Of a stretch of 64,000 bases of DNA, positions 25,639 through 34,647 are shown one piece after another. Each line of letters opens with the position of its first letter. Within the stretch, counting starts at the first letter, position 1. Location: contig OY969722.1 of the NCBI GenBank assembly GCA_963702165.1, forward strand, positions 1,426,001-1,490,000. The letters run 5' to 3'. This stretch comes from Terrimesophilobacter sp963702165. GTDB taxonomy: Bacteria; Actinomycetota; Actinomycetes; Actinomycetales; Microbacteriaceae. The position numbers and the translations under genes were made by a program. A model generated the notes under the pieces. It saw only the letters and a list, made by a program, of their open reading frames with translations. It had not been told where the DNA came from and made no database searches.

Positions 25639-26495
25639 GCGAACCACCGGCGCTCTTCGGGCAACCGGGCGAGAGCGACCATGAGCCGGTAGGCGATGAC
25701 CGTTACGAGCAACCCGCCGACGATGAGAGCAACCCCGCTCGGAGTGTTGTACGCCGACGCGGCCTCCGGACGAGTGGAGAGGAGGACGAGCACCACCCAC
25801 GGAGCCGCCGCACCCAGCTTCGCGGCGTTCATCACCCAGGACTGACGCGCTTCGACCTCACCTCGGATAGCGGACTCCTGCCGCAGATAAGCGGCAAGCG
25901 AGCGCAGCACGGCGGGCAGTTCGCTGCCGCCCACCTCGCGCGCCATCCGGAGCGTCTCCAGCAGCCGGTCGGCGGTCGGGTCTGCCAGCCGCGCCTTCAG
26001 CCGGTCGAGGCACAGCTGGAAGTTGCCGGTGGCCGCATAGTCCTGCTCGAAACTTGCGAACTCTGCGCGAGTGATGGCAGGACCGGTGGCGGCGAGAGAC
26101 GACACACTGTCTGGCAGGGACAGACCGGAGCGCACGCCCGAGACCAGGTGGTCGACGACATCCGGCCACAGCATCCGGCTCAGCTTGCGACGCTTGCGAG
26201 CGCGCGAGTTGACGATCAGGGTCGGGAGCGCCGTCGCCGCCACCGCAGAGGCCGCCGCCAGGGCGATCACCGGCACGAACGCGAACACCACCGCACCGAT
26301 CGCCAGCCCGACAATCGCCGAGACCACCCCGAACAGCGGCAGGCTGACCGAGCCGAGACCGGCCTGCGCGAGCCGGTCGCGGAACACGCCGAGCCGTGGT
26401 GGTGCGCTCCGGATGCTGTCCCGCGCCGGCCAGAGGAACGGCGAGACCGTGAGCAGCAGCCCGAGCCCGAGCGCGAGGCCAAGGATCAGGATCAT
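25635..26495 (-). CDS. tadB: TadB-like type II secretion F family protein
   Basis: 286 residues. It begins with a hydrophobic helix, has a second helical pair (VVSAIVGLAIGAVVFAFVPVI), the T2SSF domain with HLVSGVRSGLSLPDSVSSL, and two C-terminal helices. It is the platform partner of the TadC-like protein. It overlaps tadA by 4 bp, so tadA, tadB and tadC are translationally coupled. Confidence 0.85.
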   Translation of the reverse strand: MILILGLALGLGLLLTVSPFLWPARDSIRSAPPRLGVFRDRLAQAGLGSVSLPLFGVVSAIVGLAIGAVVFAFVPVIALAAASAVAATALPTLIVNSRARKRRKLSRMLWPDVVDHLVSGVRSGLSLPDSVSSLAATGPAITRAEFASFEQDYAATGNFQLCLDRLKARLADPTADRLLETLRMAREVGGSELPAVLRSLAAYLRQESAIRGEVEARQSWVMNAAKLGAAAPWVVLVLLSTRPEAASAYNTPSGVALIVGGLLVTVIAYRLMVALARLPEERRWFA

Positions 26496-27721
26496 GCCGC
26501 ACCGCGCAGCAGGATCGCCGGGTCGAAGCCGGCGTCGAGGAACTTCTCCGCGCGCGCTGGCAGGGCCCCGGTCGGGGCGAGCGTGCCGTCACGCCAGGAG
26601 AACACGGTGTCGACCTCGATGCCGCCATCGGTGAGCTCGCCGGTGGGGGTCGCGATGTGGGCGATCCGGCGCCGCCCGCTGCGCTCCAGCGCGCAGTGCA
26701 CGACCACGTCGATGCTGCTTGCGACGGTCGGCACCACGAAGGCCGCGTCGATGTTCCGCCCGGCGAGCAGTGGCAGGGTGGACAGCTTGCGCAGCGCATC
26801 CCGTGCGCTGTTCGCGTGAATCGAGCACATCCCGGGCAGCCCGCTGTTCAGCGCGATCAGCAGGTCGAGCGACTCGGCCTCGCGCACCTCCCCGACCACC
26901 AGCCGGTCCGGGCGCATCCGGAGCGCCTCCTTGATGAGGCGTCGCAGCGAGATTTCGCCTGTGCCTTCGAGGCTGGGCTGGCGGCACTGCATTGCCACCG
27001 CGTCGCGCGCCGTGACGCTCAGCTCGAAGGTCTCCTCGACCGTCACGATGCGCTCGCCCGGCCGGGACAGCGACAGGAGCGCGCCGAGCAGGGTGGTCTT
27101 GCCGCTCTGGGTGGCGCCGGAGACGAGGATGTTCTGGCCGGACAGCACGCACATCCGCAGGAATTCCGCCGCGCGTTGGCTGAGCGACCCGAGTTCGACG
27201 AGTTGCTGCAGGTTGCGGATGCGGTGGGTGAACTTGCGGATATTGACCGCCCAGTGGCGGTGCGTGACATCCGGGATCACCACGTGGAGGCGCGATCCGT
27301 CGGGCAGCGAGGCGTCCACGAACGGGCTGGACAGGTCGACCCGGCGACCGGTCGACTGCAGCATCCGCTCGACCAGGTCGCGCACCTGCGAGTCAGTAAG
27401 CTCGACGCCCGAAGGTTCGGCGACGCCGTTGCGGGCGATGAAGATCTCGGACGGCGAATTCAGCCAGATCTCCTCCACAGTGTCGTCGTCGAAGAACCTT
27501 TGCAGCGGGCCGTAGCCGATGATGGTCGCCATGACCTCGCGGGCGACCTGCGCTTCGTCGGAGAGCAGCGGCTGCGAGCCGCCAAGGGCCCGTTCGCTGT
27601 AACGCTGCACCTCATCGCGAACGAGCCCGTCGGCGAGCATCGGGTTGCCGCCCAAATCGACGCCTTCGCGACGCACACGTTCCCTGACCCGCTCGGCGAT
27701 GATCTGGGCGGCTTTGCTCAC
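26492..27721 (-). CDS. tadA: TadA/CpaF-family pilus assembly ATPase
   Basis: 409 residues with the secretion ATPase features: N-terminal IIGYGPLQRFFDDDTVEEIW, Walker A GATQSGKTTLL, the Asp box region ERIVTVEETFELSV, Walker B-type MRPDRLVVGEVREAESLDLL and a His-box region GMCSIHANSARDAL. It powers Flp/Tad pilus assembly. It is the first gene of the seven-gene tad cluster; a CpaE/TadZ-like or prepilin peptidase gene is not in this window. GTG start at 27721. Confidence 0.92.
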   Translation of the reverse strand: MSKAAQIIAERVRERVRREGVDLGGNPMLADGLVRDEVQRYSERALGGSQPLLSDEAQVAREVMATIIGYGPLQRFFDDDTVEEIWLNSPSEIFIARNGVAEPSGVELTDSQVRDLVERMLQSTGRRVDLSSPFVDASLPDGSRLHVVIPDVTHRHWAVNIRKFTHRIRNLQQLVELGSLSQRAAEFLRMCVLSGQNILVSGATQSGKTTLLGALLSLSRPGERIVTVEETFELSVTARDAVAMQCRQPSLEGTGEISLRRLIKEALRMRPDRLVVGEVREAESLDLLIALNSGLPGMCSIHANSARDALRKLSTLPLLAGRNIDAAFVVPTVASSIDVVVHCALERSGRRRIAHIATPTGELTDGGIEVDTVFSWRDGTLAPTGALPARAEKFLDAGFDPAILLRGAA

Positions 27722-27760
27722 CCGAGCATGATGCGTGATTCCGGATGCGCCTGGCCCGGG

Positions 27761-27769
27761 TTATCCACA
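27761..27769. promoter_or_regulatory. DnaA-box-like TTATCCACA upstream of tadA
   Basis: Perfect DnaA-box match 40 bp upstream of the tadA start and 43 bp before tRNA-Leu. It shares the 12-mer TTATCCACAGGC with the site at 24663. A third, TTGTCCACA, lies at 57572-57580 upstream of another gene pair. Confidence 0.35.
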
Positions 27770-27811
27770 GGCCGGCGGTCGCCGTGGTCGCCAGTACACT
27801 TGATTCGCCTC

Positions 27812-27893
27812 GCGGAAGTGGTGAAATTGGCAGACACGCAGGATTTAGGTTCCTGTGCTTTCGAGCGTGCGGGTTCAAGTCCCGCCTTCCGCA
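27812..27893 (+). tRNA. tRNA-Leu (anticodon TAG)
   Basis: GCGGAAG/CTTCCGC acceptor stem, anticodon arm CAGGA-TTTAGGT-TCCTG with anticodon TAG, a long variable arm (type II) and T-arm GCGGGTTCAAGTCCCGC. CCA is not encoded. It reads CUN leucine codons. A TACACT hexamer at 27796-27801 could be its -10. Confidence 0.95.
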
Positions 27894-28014
27894 CAGTTTC
27901 ACCCTTCCGAATAGCCGGAAACACGGGCCGCCGAAGAAATCCGCGAACTTACACCCGAGCGTTAGCGGTCAGGACGTCGGTCACGATGGATCGTTATCGG
28001 CTGAGACAAAGCAT

Positions 28015-28467
28015 CTAAAGAGCTGATGCGAGGAGTTGTGCGTATCTCGCCCTGGCATTGGCGTCAGACGGTCGGCCGGGCTCGAAGGGCAGCTCCATGC
28101 GGTCCTTGCTCTTGTCGCGGTATCGGGGGATCACGTGAAGGTGGAAGTGAAAGACGGTCTGCCAGCCGGCGGTGCCGCAACAGTTGATCAGGTTCACGCC
28201 CTCAGCTCCTAGTTGGGTGCACATTGCCTTCGCGATTCGCTGGGCGACCAACGTGGTTGCCACGAGGTCCTCGGTCGGGACGCTGAGAAGGTCGGCGCTG
28301 TGATGCTTGGGTATGACGAGCAGGTGTCCATCCGCGCCGGGATCGACGTCCATGAAAGCCAGCGTGTTCGCATCTTCAGCAACTTTGTCACTCGGCATCT
28401 GCCCCGCGACAATCTCGCAGAACACGCAGGTGTAGTCAGCTGCGTCCCTGAATCCGGCGTGATTCAT
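28015..28467 (-). CDS. HIT family hydrolase
   Basis: 150 residues from ATG 28467. Zinc-type start CVFCEIVAG near residue 15 and the histidine triad HFHLHVIPRY near residue 108. HIT proteins hydrolyse nucleoside 5'-phosphoramidates or dinucleotides. The open frame extends 19 codons further but the extra residues are not family-like. Monocistronic. Confidence 0.9.
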   Translation of the reverse strand: MNHAGFRDAADYTCVFCEIVAGQMPSDKVAEDANTLAFMDVDPGADGHLLVIPKHHSADLLSVPTEDLVATTLVAQRIAKAMCTQLGAEGVNLINCCGTAGWQTVFHFHLHVIPRYRDKSKDRMELPFEPGRPSDANARARYAQLLASAL

Positions 28468-28705
28468 GGCCTCATGATGCCCTATGCGGCCGACTGGCTG
28501 GGCCAACCGAGACCTATCGACCACCCAGCGCTTGTGACAAGCGTTTATGGCAGCCGTGCCGACTTTGACGTGTCACCGCGCCGTAAACCATGGCGGTCTC
28601 AACCCGGTCAACGCACCACTCGGCCGTCAGTCGAGCGTAGTTGGTTTGGGACCATCCCGAGCACGTTGAACAGCAGTCGGCCAACTGGTAGCCGTTCGCC
28701 TAGCA

Positions 28706-29182
28706 TCAGCCGGCGGACCCGACTGCCCGATCCACCGAGCGCGGCCGATATCGGATGAGCGCAACGACGATAGCGCCTGTCGAGATCAGCCAGCACCCGG
28801 CCATGATCGCTGAACTGAAGTCCTCGCCGTAGTCGAGGAAGCTCATTCCGTTGAACAGCGCACCGAAGGTGAAAAAGGCAGCAATCCCGGTGAGCCATCG
28901 CCAGCCACGTGCTCGGCGGACAAGGCTGGCCACAAAGATCGTGACTGCACCCGCGAAGAGCGCTGATCCGAGCAGCGCATGAATGAACAGGGCTGTGCCG
29001 CCTTCTCCGGAGAGTGCCCAGACAAGACTGGTGAACGACCGGCTGAAGTACTCGTCACCGGAAGTGCCGGGGTGAACGTCCGGAATCTTCACAAAAAGGT
29101 TGAGCAGCATTCCCGCGACGAATTGCGCGGCATAGCCGACAAGCATCACGATCGCGAACCGCCGCAGGGATCCGTCCGGCAT
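28706..29182 (-). CDS. Four-helix membrane protein of unknown function
   Basis: 158 residues with about four hydrophobic segments (FAIVMLVGYAAQFVAGMLLN, ALFIHALLGSALFAGAVTIF, LTGIAAFFTFGALFNGMSFL, ISTGAIVVALI). I recognise no family motif. ATG at 29182; it has no operon partner. It could be a DoxX- or DUF-type small membrane protein. Confidence 0.55.
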   Translation of the reverse strand: MPDGSLRRFAIVMLVGYAAQFVAGMLLNLFVKIPDVHPGTSGDEYFSRSFTSLVWALSGEGGTALFIHALLGSALFAGAVTIFVASLVRRARGWRWLTGIAAFFTFGALFNGMSFLDYGEDFSSAIMAGCWLISTGAIVVALIRYRPRSVDRAVGSAG

Positions 29183-29526
29183 AGGACAGGGCTACCAGCA
29201 ACGAGAGGGAAATGCAAAGGCAGCCCGATCGCAGGCTTCTCGCGTGGAGAGATCGCCATCGCGGCGCCGGTGCTGGTGCCAGCAAGTGAAGCAACTATGT
29301 CCTTGACCGACCGTGGCCGACGGAGCACGCTGTGCGTAGCCTCAGCCCCCTCCCTTATCGATCCAAACACCTGGATGGAACGCATCGGCAACCTTGAGGC
29401 GTAAGCAATGGCCTGCGTTCGGCCGCCCGCTGCGGGATCCGCTTACGGAACGTATTGCGCTCGCACGTGTGACCAGAACAGTTCGTGCGGGTTGTTCCAG
29501 CTGCCGGATGCCGTTTCGGATATCCG
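29183..29526. other. 344-bp stretch without a recognisable gene
   Basis: No frame here has both a plausible start and protein-like content, and I see no RNA gene or long inverted repeat. Codon pattern is not sustained in any frame. It may be decayed coding sequence left between the membrane protein gene and the cyclase-like gene. Confidence 0.4.
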
Positions 29527-30481
29527 CTACGCCGTGGCGGCATCCCACCAGTCGAGGGCGCGGATGCCGTAGAACGTGAGCCACTTGGATGGCTCGCCTG
29601 CCGGGACATCCACCTCGAACCACGCGTCGCCGGGATGGCGGCGCTCCTGCAGCCAGGTGCCGTCGGGTTCGCGCGCGGCGCGGATCACCTCGATCGCGTC
29701 GGCGAGCCGCGGATCCGGCGCGGTGCCGTCGTGCAGCGAGGCCTCCCGGAAGTAGTCGACCGCTTTCAGCACGCTGTAGAACCACCGGAACGGGTAAGCG
29801 AACCGGGCCACCCAGTGCTCGACGAACTCCCCGGTGGACAGCCGGTACAGCAGCCGACGTTGCAGCAAGTACTCCTCGCCGGCCCTGCGCGCCTCACGCA
29901 ACTCGTCACTGGCTCCGACCGCCGCCTCGTAGTACAGCAGTCCCTTTAAGGAGTTGATCGTCGAATGGAACGAGGATCGAGTGGAGCCCTCGATCCAATC
30001 GCAGTTCCAGCCGCCGTCTGCCATCCGGTGGTCGAGGAACCACTGCGCGAGGCCGGTGACATCCGCCCCCAGCCAGGCACCGTTGGCGAGCGTGTAGGCG
30101 TTGATGCAGCAGTCGACCTCCCCACCCCAATACGGAAGATCGTTGTACTCCCAGCGGCTGTTCTGCGCAAGCAGTTCGGCGGTACCCGCCAGCACGGCGG
30201 CATCGACGCCCCACTCGCGTAGCGAGTTCAGGGTCCAGGTCGTCGCGGTCCACGGCTGCCCCTCACCGGAACCGTCGTGGTCCTTCGGGAAGTAAGCACC
30301 ACCCGCCCACTGCCCGTCCGGATCCTGCAGCGCGAGCAGCCGCGCGCCGAACCCCTCGGTCGCCACGCGGGCCCGAGTCGCAGCCCAGTCAGGCTCGCCG
30401 ACCGAGATCGCGCTCGACCTGCCAGCGCAGCGCCGGATCCGAGTCGAGCAGCCAGTCCGCCAGGGCCGGTTCGATGGGCAT
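29527..30481 (-). pseudogene. Squalene-hopene-cyclase-like (prenyltransferase repeat) protein, one +1 shift
   Basis: The main frame (to ~30400) has the alpha/alpha toroid repeats of this superfamily: LLALQDPDGQWAGGAYFPKD, MADGGWNCDWIEG and FYGIRALDWWD. The true N-terminus lies in another frame: ATG 30481 opens MPIEPALADWLLDSDPALRW, and one extra base near 30401 (GG in CTCGGTCGG) links it to the rest. No DxDD catalytic motif is visible, so it may be a repeat protein without cyclase activity. Joined length is about 317 residues. Confidence 0.75.
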
Positions 30482-30601
30482 GGTCAGGAGGGTAGCCGAT
30501 CCGGGTCGAGAGCCGTCGTACGCGCGCATCCGGAAGCCACACGCAGTACGCTAACCGAGAGCCTTTCACGGGTTCCGTCGCCGATCGTCTGGAGCACTCC
30601 C

Positions 30602-31339
30602 CTGGTCCCCTCAGCACTAATCCCATGGCTCGACCCGGAGACCCTGATCAACGGCTTCGGAGCCTTCGCGCTCATCGGCGTGTGCGCGATCGTGTTCGCC
30701 GAGACCGGCCTGCTGATCGGCTTCCTGCTGCCGGGCGACACCCTGCTGGTCATCACTGGCCTGCTCACCTTCGCAGGTGTCATCGAGATCGATATCTGGT
30801 GGGTCTGCCTCGCGATCGGCGTTGCAGCCTTCCTCGGCGGTGAAGTCGGCTACCTGATAGGCCACAAGTTCGGGCCCAAAGTGTTCGAACGCAAGGAGAG
30901 CGGCCTGTTCAGCCGCAAGAACGTCGAGCGCACCAACGCGTTCTTCGAGCGCTTTGGCGGCCTGTCGGTGATCCTCGCCCGGTTCATCCCGATCCTGCGC
31001 ACCTTCGTGCCGGTCGCCGCGGGCGTCGGGCACATGAACTACAAGAAGTACTCGCTGTACAACTTCATCGGCGCCATGATCTGGGGCGCCGGGCTCACCT
31101 ACTTCGGCTTCCTGCTCGGCTACATCCCGCCGGTCGCCGACTTCGTGCGCTCCTACATTGACGTGATCCTGCTCGGTGCAGTGCTGCTCACCCTCATCCC
31201 GACGGTGTTCCACTACTGGCAGTCGAGCCGCAAGGCGAAGAAGGCCCGGCTTGAGGGCGTCCAGCCACTCACGGCCGAAGAAGCCGTGCTCGACCCGAGC
31301 CTCTTCGACCAGGACCCCACCAACAACCCCAAGCACTGA
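30602..31339 (+). CDS. DedA family membrane protein, possible CTG start
   Basis: About 245 residues. Core motifs are FAETGLLIGFLLPGDTLLV, FLGGEVGYLIGHKFG and RFIPILRTFVPVAAGVGHM, as in DedA proteins, which are membrane proteins linked to undecaprenyl phosphate or lipid flipping. The homologous N-terminus ALIPWLDPETLINGFGAF begins near 30614, yet no ATG, GTG or TTG occurs in frame between 30482 and 30680. CTG 30602 has GGAG seven bases upstream and would give MVPSALIPWL. GTG 30680 would delete the first ~26 residues. An indel before 30610 is the alternative. Confidence 0.85.
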   Translation: MVPSALIPWLDPETLINGFGAFALIGVCAIVFAETGLLIGFLLPGDTLLVITGLLTFAGVIEIDIWWVCLAIGVAAFLGGEVGYLIGHKFGPKVFERKESGLFSRKNVERTNAFFERFGGLSVILARFIPILRTFVPVAAGVGHMNYKKYSLYNFIGAMIWGAGLTYFGFLLGYIPPVADFVRSYIDVILLGAVLLTLIPTVFHYWQSSRKAKKARLEGVQPLTAEEAVLDPSLFDQDPTNNPKH

Positions 31340-31371
31340 GCGCGCTCCGCGAGATCACGCCTCCTCAACAC

Positions 31372-31431
31372 CGCGCGAGTTTGTTATCCGCGCGCCTGTT
31401 TAAGCACGCGCGCGGATAACAAACCCGCGCG
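31372..31431. repeat. Long inverted repeat, GTTTGTTATC family, copy 1
   Basis: GTTTGTTATCCGCGCGC (31379-31395) pairs perfectly with GCGCGCGGATAACAAAC (31408-31424) around a 12-nt loop; after one mismatch the stem continues for six more GC pairs outwards. It lies between the convergent dedA and dtxR-type genes, so it may act as a bidirectional terminator, but it has no T-tract. The GTTTGTTATC/GATAACAAAC arms recur at 60719-60770. Confidence 0.7.
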
Positions 31432-31459
31432 CGGATGGCTGAGTGAGCCGCCGGAGTGG

Positions 31460-32117
31460 TCAGGCGGCCAGCCAGATGGCGGCGGCAGCGCCCGAGCCGA
31501 GGTCGAGCGGATGCCCGGCCACCAGCACCGCGAGCGCGCCACCGAACGGGCGGCGCTCAACGACCTCGAGCTGCGAATCCAGCCGGATCTCGTGCTCGTC
31601 CAGCCAACGCAGCAACTCTGGGTCGCGGTCGCTGATGCGCACCACCGCGTCCGCGGTGCCCATCGGGCGCTTGCAACAGCAGGACCGCATCCGGCAGCCG
31701 AACCGTGCCGTCCGCAGCCGGGATCGGATCGCCGTGCGGGTCGCGCGTGGGCTGCCCGAGCTGCCGGCTGATCGCCTCCAGCATCCGGTCGCTCAGGGCG
31801 TGCTCGAGCACCTCGGCCTCGTCGTGCACCTCGTCCCAGCCGTAGCCGAACGACTCCACCAGCCAGGTCTCGATCAGCCGGTGCCTGCGCACCATCCGCA
31901 GAGCGAGGGCGCGCCCCTCGTCGGTGAGGGTGATCGCGCCGTAGGGCACGTGCGTCACCAGACCGGATGCCGCCAGCTTCTTCACCATCTCGGTGACGGA
32001 TGACGCGGCGAGCCCCATCCGCGCGGCGAGCGCCGACGGGGTGATCGGCTCCGGCTGCCACTCGGTGTGCCCGTAGATCGTCTTGACGTAGTCCTCGACC
32101 GTCGTCGACCCGTTCAC
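31460..32117 (-). pseudogene. DtxR/MntR-family metal-dependent regulator, one +1 shift
   Basis: GTG 32117 begins NGSTTVEDYVKTIYGHTEW, the DtxR N-terminus; the HTH is MGLAASSVTEMVKKLAASGL, and metal-site residues lie in HDEAEVLEHALSDRM. After LPDAVLL a single extra base near 31664 shifts the frame, which then continues ADAVVRISDRDPELLRWLDE into the SH3-like C-terminal domain ending at 31460. It overlaps the permease stop (GTGA), so it is the last gene of the metal-import operon and probably its repressor. Family ligand is Mn or Fe. Confidence 0.85.
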
Positions 32118-32971
32118 GCCGCCACCACCGCTCTCCGCGAGCGCACCCAGTTCACGACCACTCCCCCGCGCGGGCCGAACAAGTAGGCGAGCACGAACGC
32201 AACCGACTGGGCGAGCACGACGCAGCCGCCGGTGGACGCGTCGAAGTAGTAGCTCGCGTACAGCCCGGCGAGCGCGGCGATCACCGTGATGAGCACCGCG
32301 AGCCACATCATCCGGTCGAACCGCTTGGTCAGCAGGTATGCGGTCACCCCCGGGGTGATCAGCATCGCCACCACCAGGATGATGCCGACCGCTTGCAGGG
32401 CCACGACCACGGTGAGCGCGAGCAGCCCGAGCAGCAGCACGCTGAGCCAGCGCGTGTTGATGCCGATCGCGTCGGCGTGCCCGCGGTCGAACGCGTACAG
32501 GGTCAGGTCGCGGCGCTTGAACAGCAGCACCGCGGTTGCGAGCGCACCGCTGATGACGACCTGCCAGATGTCGGCGTCGCTCACGCCCAGCACATTGCCG
32601 AACAGGATGTGCCCCAGGTCGGTCTGGCTCGGCGTCTTCGAGATGATGACCAGGCCGAGCGCGAACAGGCCGGTGAACACGACGCCGATCGCGGCATCCG
32701 ATTTGATCTTCGTCGTGGCGCGCACACCGCCGATCAGGGCGACAGCTCCGGCGCCGAAGATGAACGCGCCGACTGCGAACGGCCAGCCGAGGATGTAGCT
32801 GATCGCCACCCCGGGCAGCACCGCGTGCGACACCGCGTCGCCCATCAGCGACCAGCCGATCTGCACCAGCCAGCAGCTCAGGATGGCGCAGGTCACCGCC
32901 GCGATCAGGGTGACCAGCGCCGCGCGGGTCATGAACGCGAACTGCAGGGGCTCGAGGATCCAGTCGATCAC
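32114..32971 (-). CDS. Metal ABC transporter permease (ZnuB/MntB type)
   Basis: 285 residues from GTG 32971 (overlap GTGA with the ATPase stop). About eight hydrophobic helices; SLMGDAVSHAVLPGVAISYI near residue 40 and TPGVTAYLLTKRFDRMM near residue 200 are the family's conserved loops. It is the channel of a cluster-9 importer for Mn, Zn or Fe together with the two neighbours. Open frame extends upstream, but the overlap-coupled GTG fits the family. Confidence 0.88.
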   Translation of the reverse strand: MIDWILEPLQFAFMTRAALVTLIAAVTCAILSCWLVQIGWSLMGDAVSHAVLPGVAISYILGWPFAVGAFIFGAGAVALIGGVRATTKIKSDAAIGVVFTGLFALGLVIISKTPSQTDLGHILFGNVLGVSDADIWQVVISGALATAVLLFKRRDLTLYAFDRGHADAIGINTRWLSVLLLGLLALTVVVALQAVGIILVVAMLITPGVTAYLLTKRFDRMMWLAVLITVIAALAGLYASYYFDASTGGCVVLAQSVAFVLAYLFGPRGGVVVNWVRSRRAVVAA

Positions 32972-33693
32972 GCGGCCTCCAACCCGAAGACGCGGGCCAG
33001 ATTCTCGGGGTTCAGCGCGACATCCGGATGCCCGTGGAACAGCACCCGGTTCTTCAGCAGAATCACGTCGTCGCACAGCTCAGGCACACCGGCGAGGTCG
33101 TGCGTGGAGATCAGGATGCCGCAGCCGGCGTCGCGCAGTTCCCGCAGCAGGGTGATGATGCGGCGCTCGGAGGCCTTGTCCACCCCGGCGAACGGCTCGT
33201 CGAGCAGCAGCAGTCGTGCCTCCTGCGCGATGGCGCGCGCGACGAACACGCGCTTGCGCTGGCCGCCGCTGAGTTCGCCGATCTGACGGCCGGCGAGCTC
33301 CGTTAGACCGACCCGGGCGAGGGCATCCATGACCGCCGCCTTGTCGATTGCGCGCGGGCGGCGGGCCGGACCGAGCTTGCCGTAGCGGCCGGTCATGACC
33401 ACCTCGTGCACCGACAGCGGGAAGTCCCAGTCGATGGATTCCGATTGCGGCATGTAGGCGACGAGTCCGTTCCCGCGCGCCGCGGCGGGCGTGCCGCCGA
33501 ACAGGCTGACGCTGCCGGCCGCGGGTCGGACGGTGCCCATGATCGCCTTGTAGAGCGTGCTCTTGCCGGAGCCGTTCATGCCGAGCAGCCCGGTGATGCG
33601 CCCCGGCTCGAGCACGACATCCACCTCGCTGAGGGCGCGCACCTGGCCGTAGCGCACCGACAGGTCGCGCACCTCGATGACCGGTTCGCTCAT
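32968..33693 (-). CDS. Metal ABC transporter ATP-binding protein
   Basis: 241 residues with Walker A GMNGSGKSTLYKAI, signature LSGGQRKRVFVARA, Walker B RLLLLDEPFAGVD. The motif set and the neighbours place it in the Mn/Zn/Fe chelate importers (MntA/ZnuC group). It overlaps the binding-protein stop by 4 bp at its start. Confidence 0.92.
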   Translation of the reverse strand: MSEPVIEVRDLSVRYGQVRALSEVDVVLEPGRITGLLGMNGSGKSTLYKAIMGTVRPAAGSVSLFGGTPAAARGNGLVAYMPQSESIDWDFPLSVHEVVMTGRYGKLGPARRPRAIDKAAVMDALARVGLTELAGRQIGELSGGQRKRVFVARAIAQEARLLLLDEPFAGVDKASERRIITLLRELRDAGCGILISTHDLAGVPELCDDVILLKNRVLFHGHPDVALNPENLARVFGLEAA

Positions 33694-34616
33694 GGCATCA
33701 GCCCGTCAGCGATGAGGTTCACGTCATAGCGGAGCAGGTCGAGGTAGGTCGGCACCGGTCCATCCGGCGCGCTCAGCGAGTCGACGAACAGCTTGCCGGC
33801 GAACTCGGCTCCGGATTCGCTCGCCACCTGCTCCTGGGAGGCGGAGTTGACCGTGGTCTCGCAGAACACGGCGGGAACGTTGCGGTCCTGCACGAGTTCG
33901 ATGACCTTGCGGATCTGCTGCGGCGTGCCCTGCGTGTCGCTGTTCACCGGCCATAGGTATGCCTCGTCGAGGCCGAGGTCGCGCGCCAGGTAGCTGAACG
34001 CTCCCTCGCAGGTGACCAGCAGCCGGTGGTCGGGGTCGAGGGAAGCGAGGAACACGGTCAACTGCTCGGCGACGCCCTGCAGTTCGTTGCGGTAGGCGGC
34101 TCCGCGCTCCTCGAACCGCGCCGCGGCATCCGGGACCAGCTCGCTCAGCCCCGCGACGATGTTGTCGATGTAGGTCTGGCCGGCGATGGGCGACATCCAG
34201 GCGTGCGGGTTCGGGAGGCCCTCGTAGTCGCCGGTGGAGATGGCGATCGGCTCGATCCCCTCGCTGAGCACGACGTGGGGCACGTCGAGAGTCGCGACGA
34301 AGTCCTCGAACCAGCGCTCCAGGCCGAACCCGTTGTCGAAGATCAGGTCGGCGGATGCCGCGTTCCGCAGGTCCGATGGCGTCGGCTCGTAGCCGTGGAT
34401 CTCGGCGCCGACCTTGGTAATGGACTCCACCCGGACGTCGTCGCCACCCACCGCGCGCACCATGTCGGCGATGACGGTGAAGGTGGTGAGCACCAGTGGG
34501 GTGCCGTCGTCCGCACGGTCGCTCGGGGCGCCGTTGGCCGTGCTGCAGCCGGCGGCCATGGCGACGGCCGCCACGCTCGCCAGAATTCGGCCCATCCGCG
34601 TCCCAAATTTCGGCAT
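33690..34616 (-). CDS. Metal ABC transporter substrate-binding lipoprotein
   Basis: 308 residues. Lipoprotein signal with lipobox AMAAGC (Cys24). Metal ligands expected of the ZnuA/MntC fold are visible: His in GAEIHGYEPTPSD, His in NPHAWMSP, Glu in LLVTCEGAFSYLARDLGL and the later Asp region. No His-rich loop, which favours Mn or Fe over Zn. ATG 34616 falls about 7 nt after a TATTAT -10, so the transcript may be leaderless; ATG 34595 with GGGA upstream is the alternative start. An 18-bp palindrome overlaps the start. First gene of the operon. Confidence 0.9.
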   Translation of the reverse strand: MPKFGTRMGRILASVAAVAMAAGCSTANGAPSDRADDGTPLVLTTFTVIADMVRAVGGDDVRVESITKVGAEIHGYEPTPSDLRNAASADLIFDNGFGLERWFEDFVATLDVPHVVLSEGIEPIAISTGDYEGLPNPHAWMSPIAGQTYIDNIVAGLSELVPDAAARFEERGAAYRNELQGVAEQLTVFLASLDPDHRLLVTCEGAFSYLARDLGLDEAYLWPVNSDTQGTPQQIRKVIELVQDRNVPAVFCETTVNSASQEQVASESGAEFAGKLFVDSLSAPDGPVPTYLDLLRYDVNLIADGLMP

Positions 34617-34628
34617 GCCGAAATAATA
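34607..34628 (-). promoter_or_regulatory. Metal-regulator operator overlapping the importer promoter
   Basis: ATTTCGGCATGCCGAAAT (34607-34624) is a perfect 18-bp palindrome. On the minus strand TATTAT (34628-34623) overlaps its edge and would be the -10, so the palindrome covers -10 to +1. DtxR/MntR proteins bind such A/T-edged, GC-centred palindromes; the operon's own last gene encodes one. Direct binding is inference. Confidence 0.6.
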
Positions 34629-34647
34629 CGCCCTTGCACCCCGCCTT

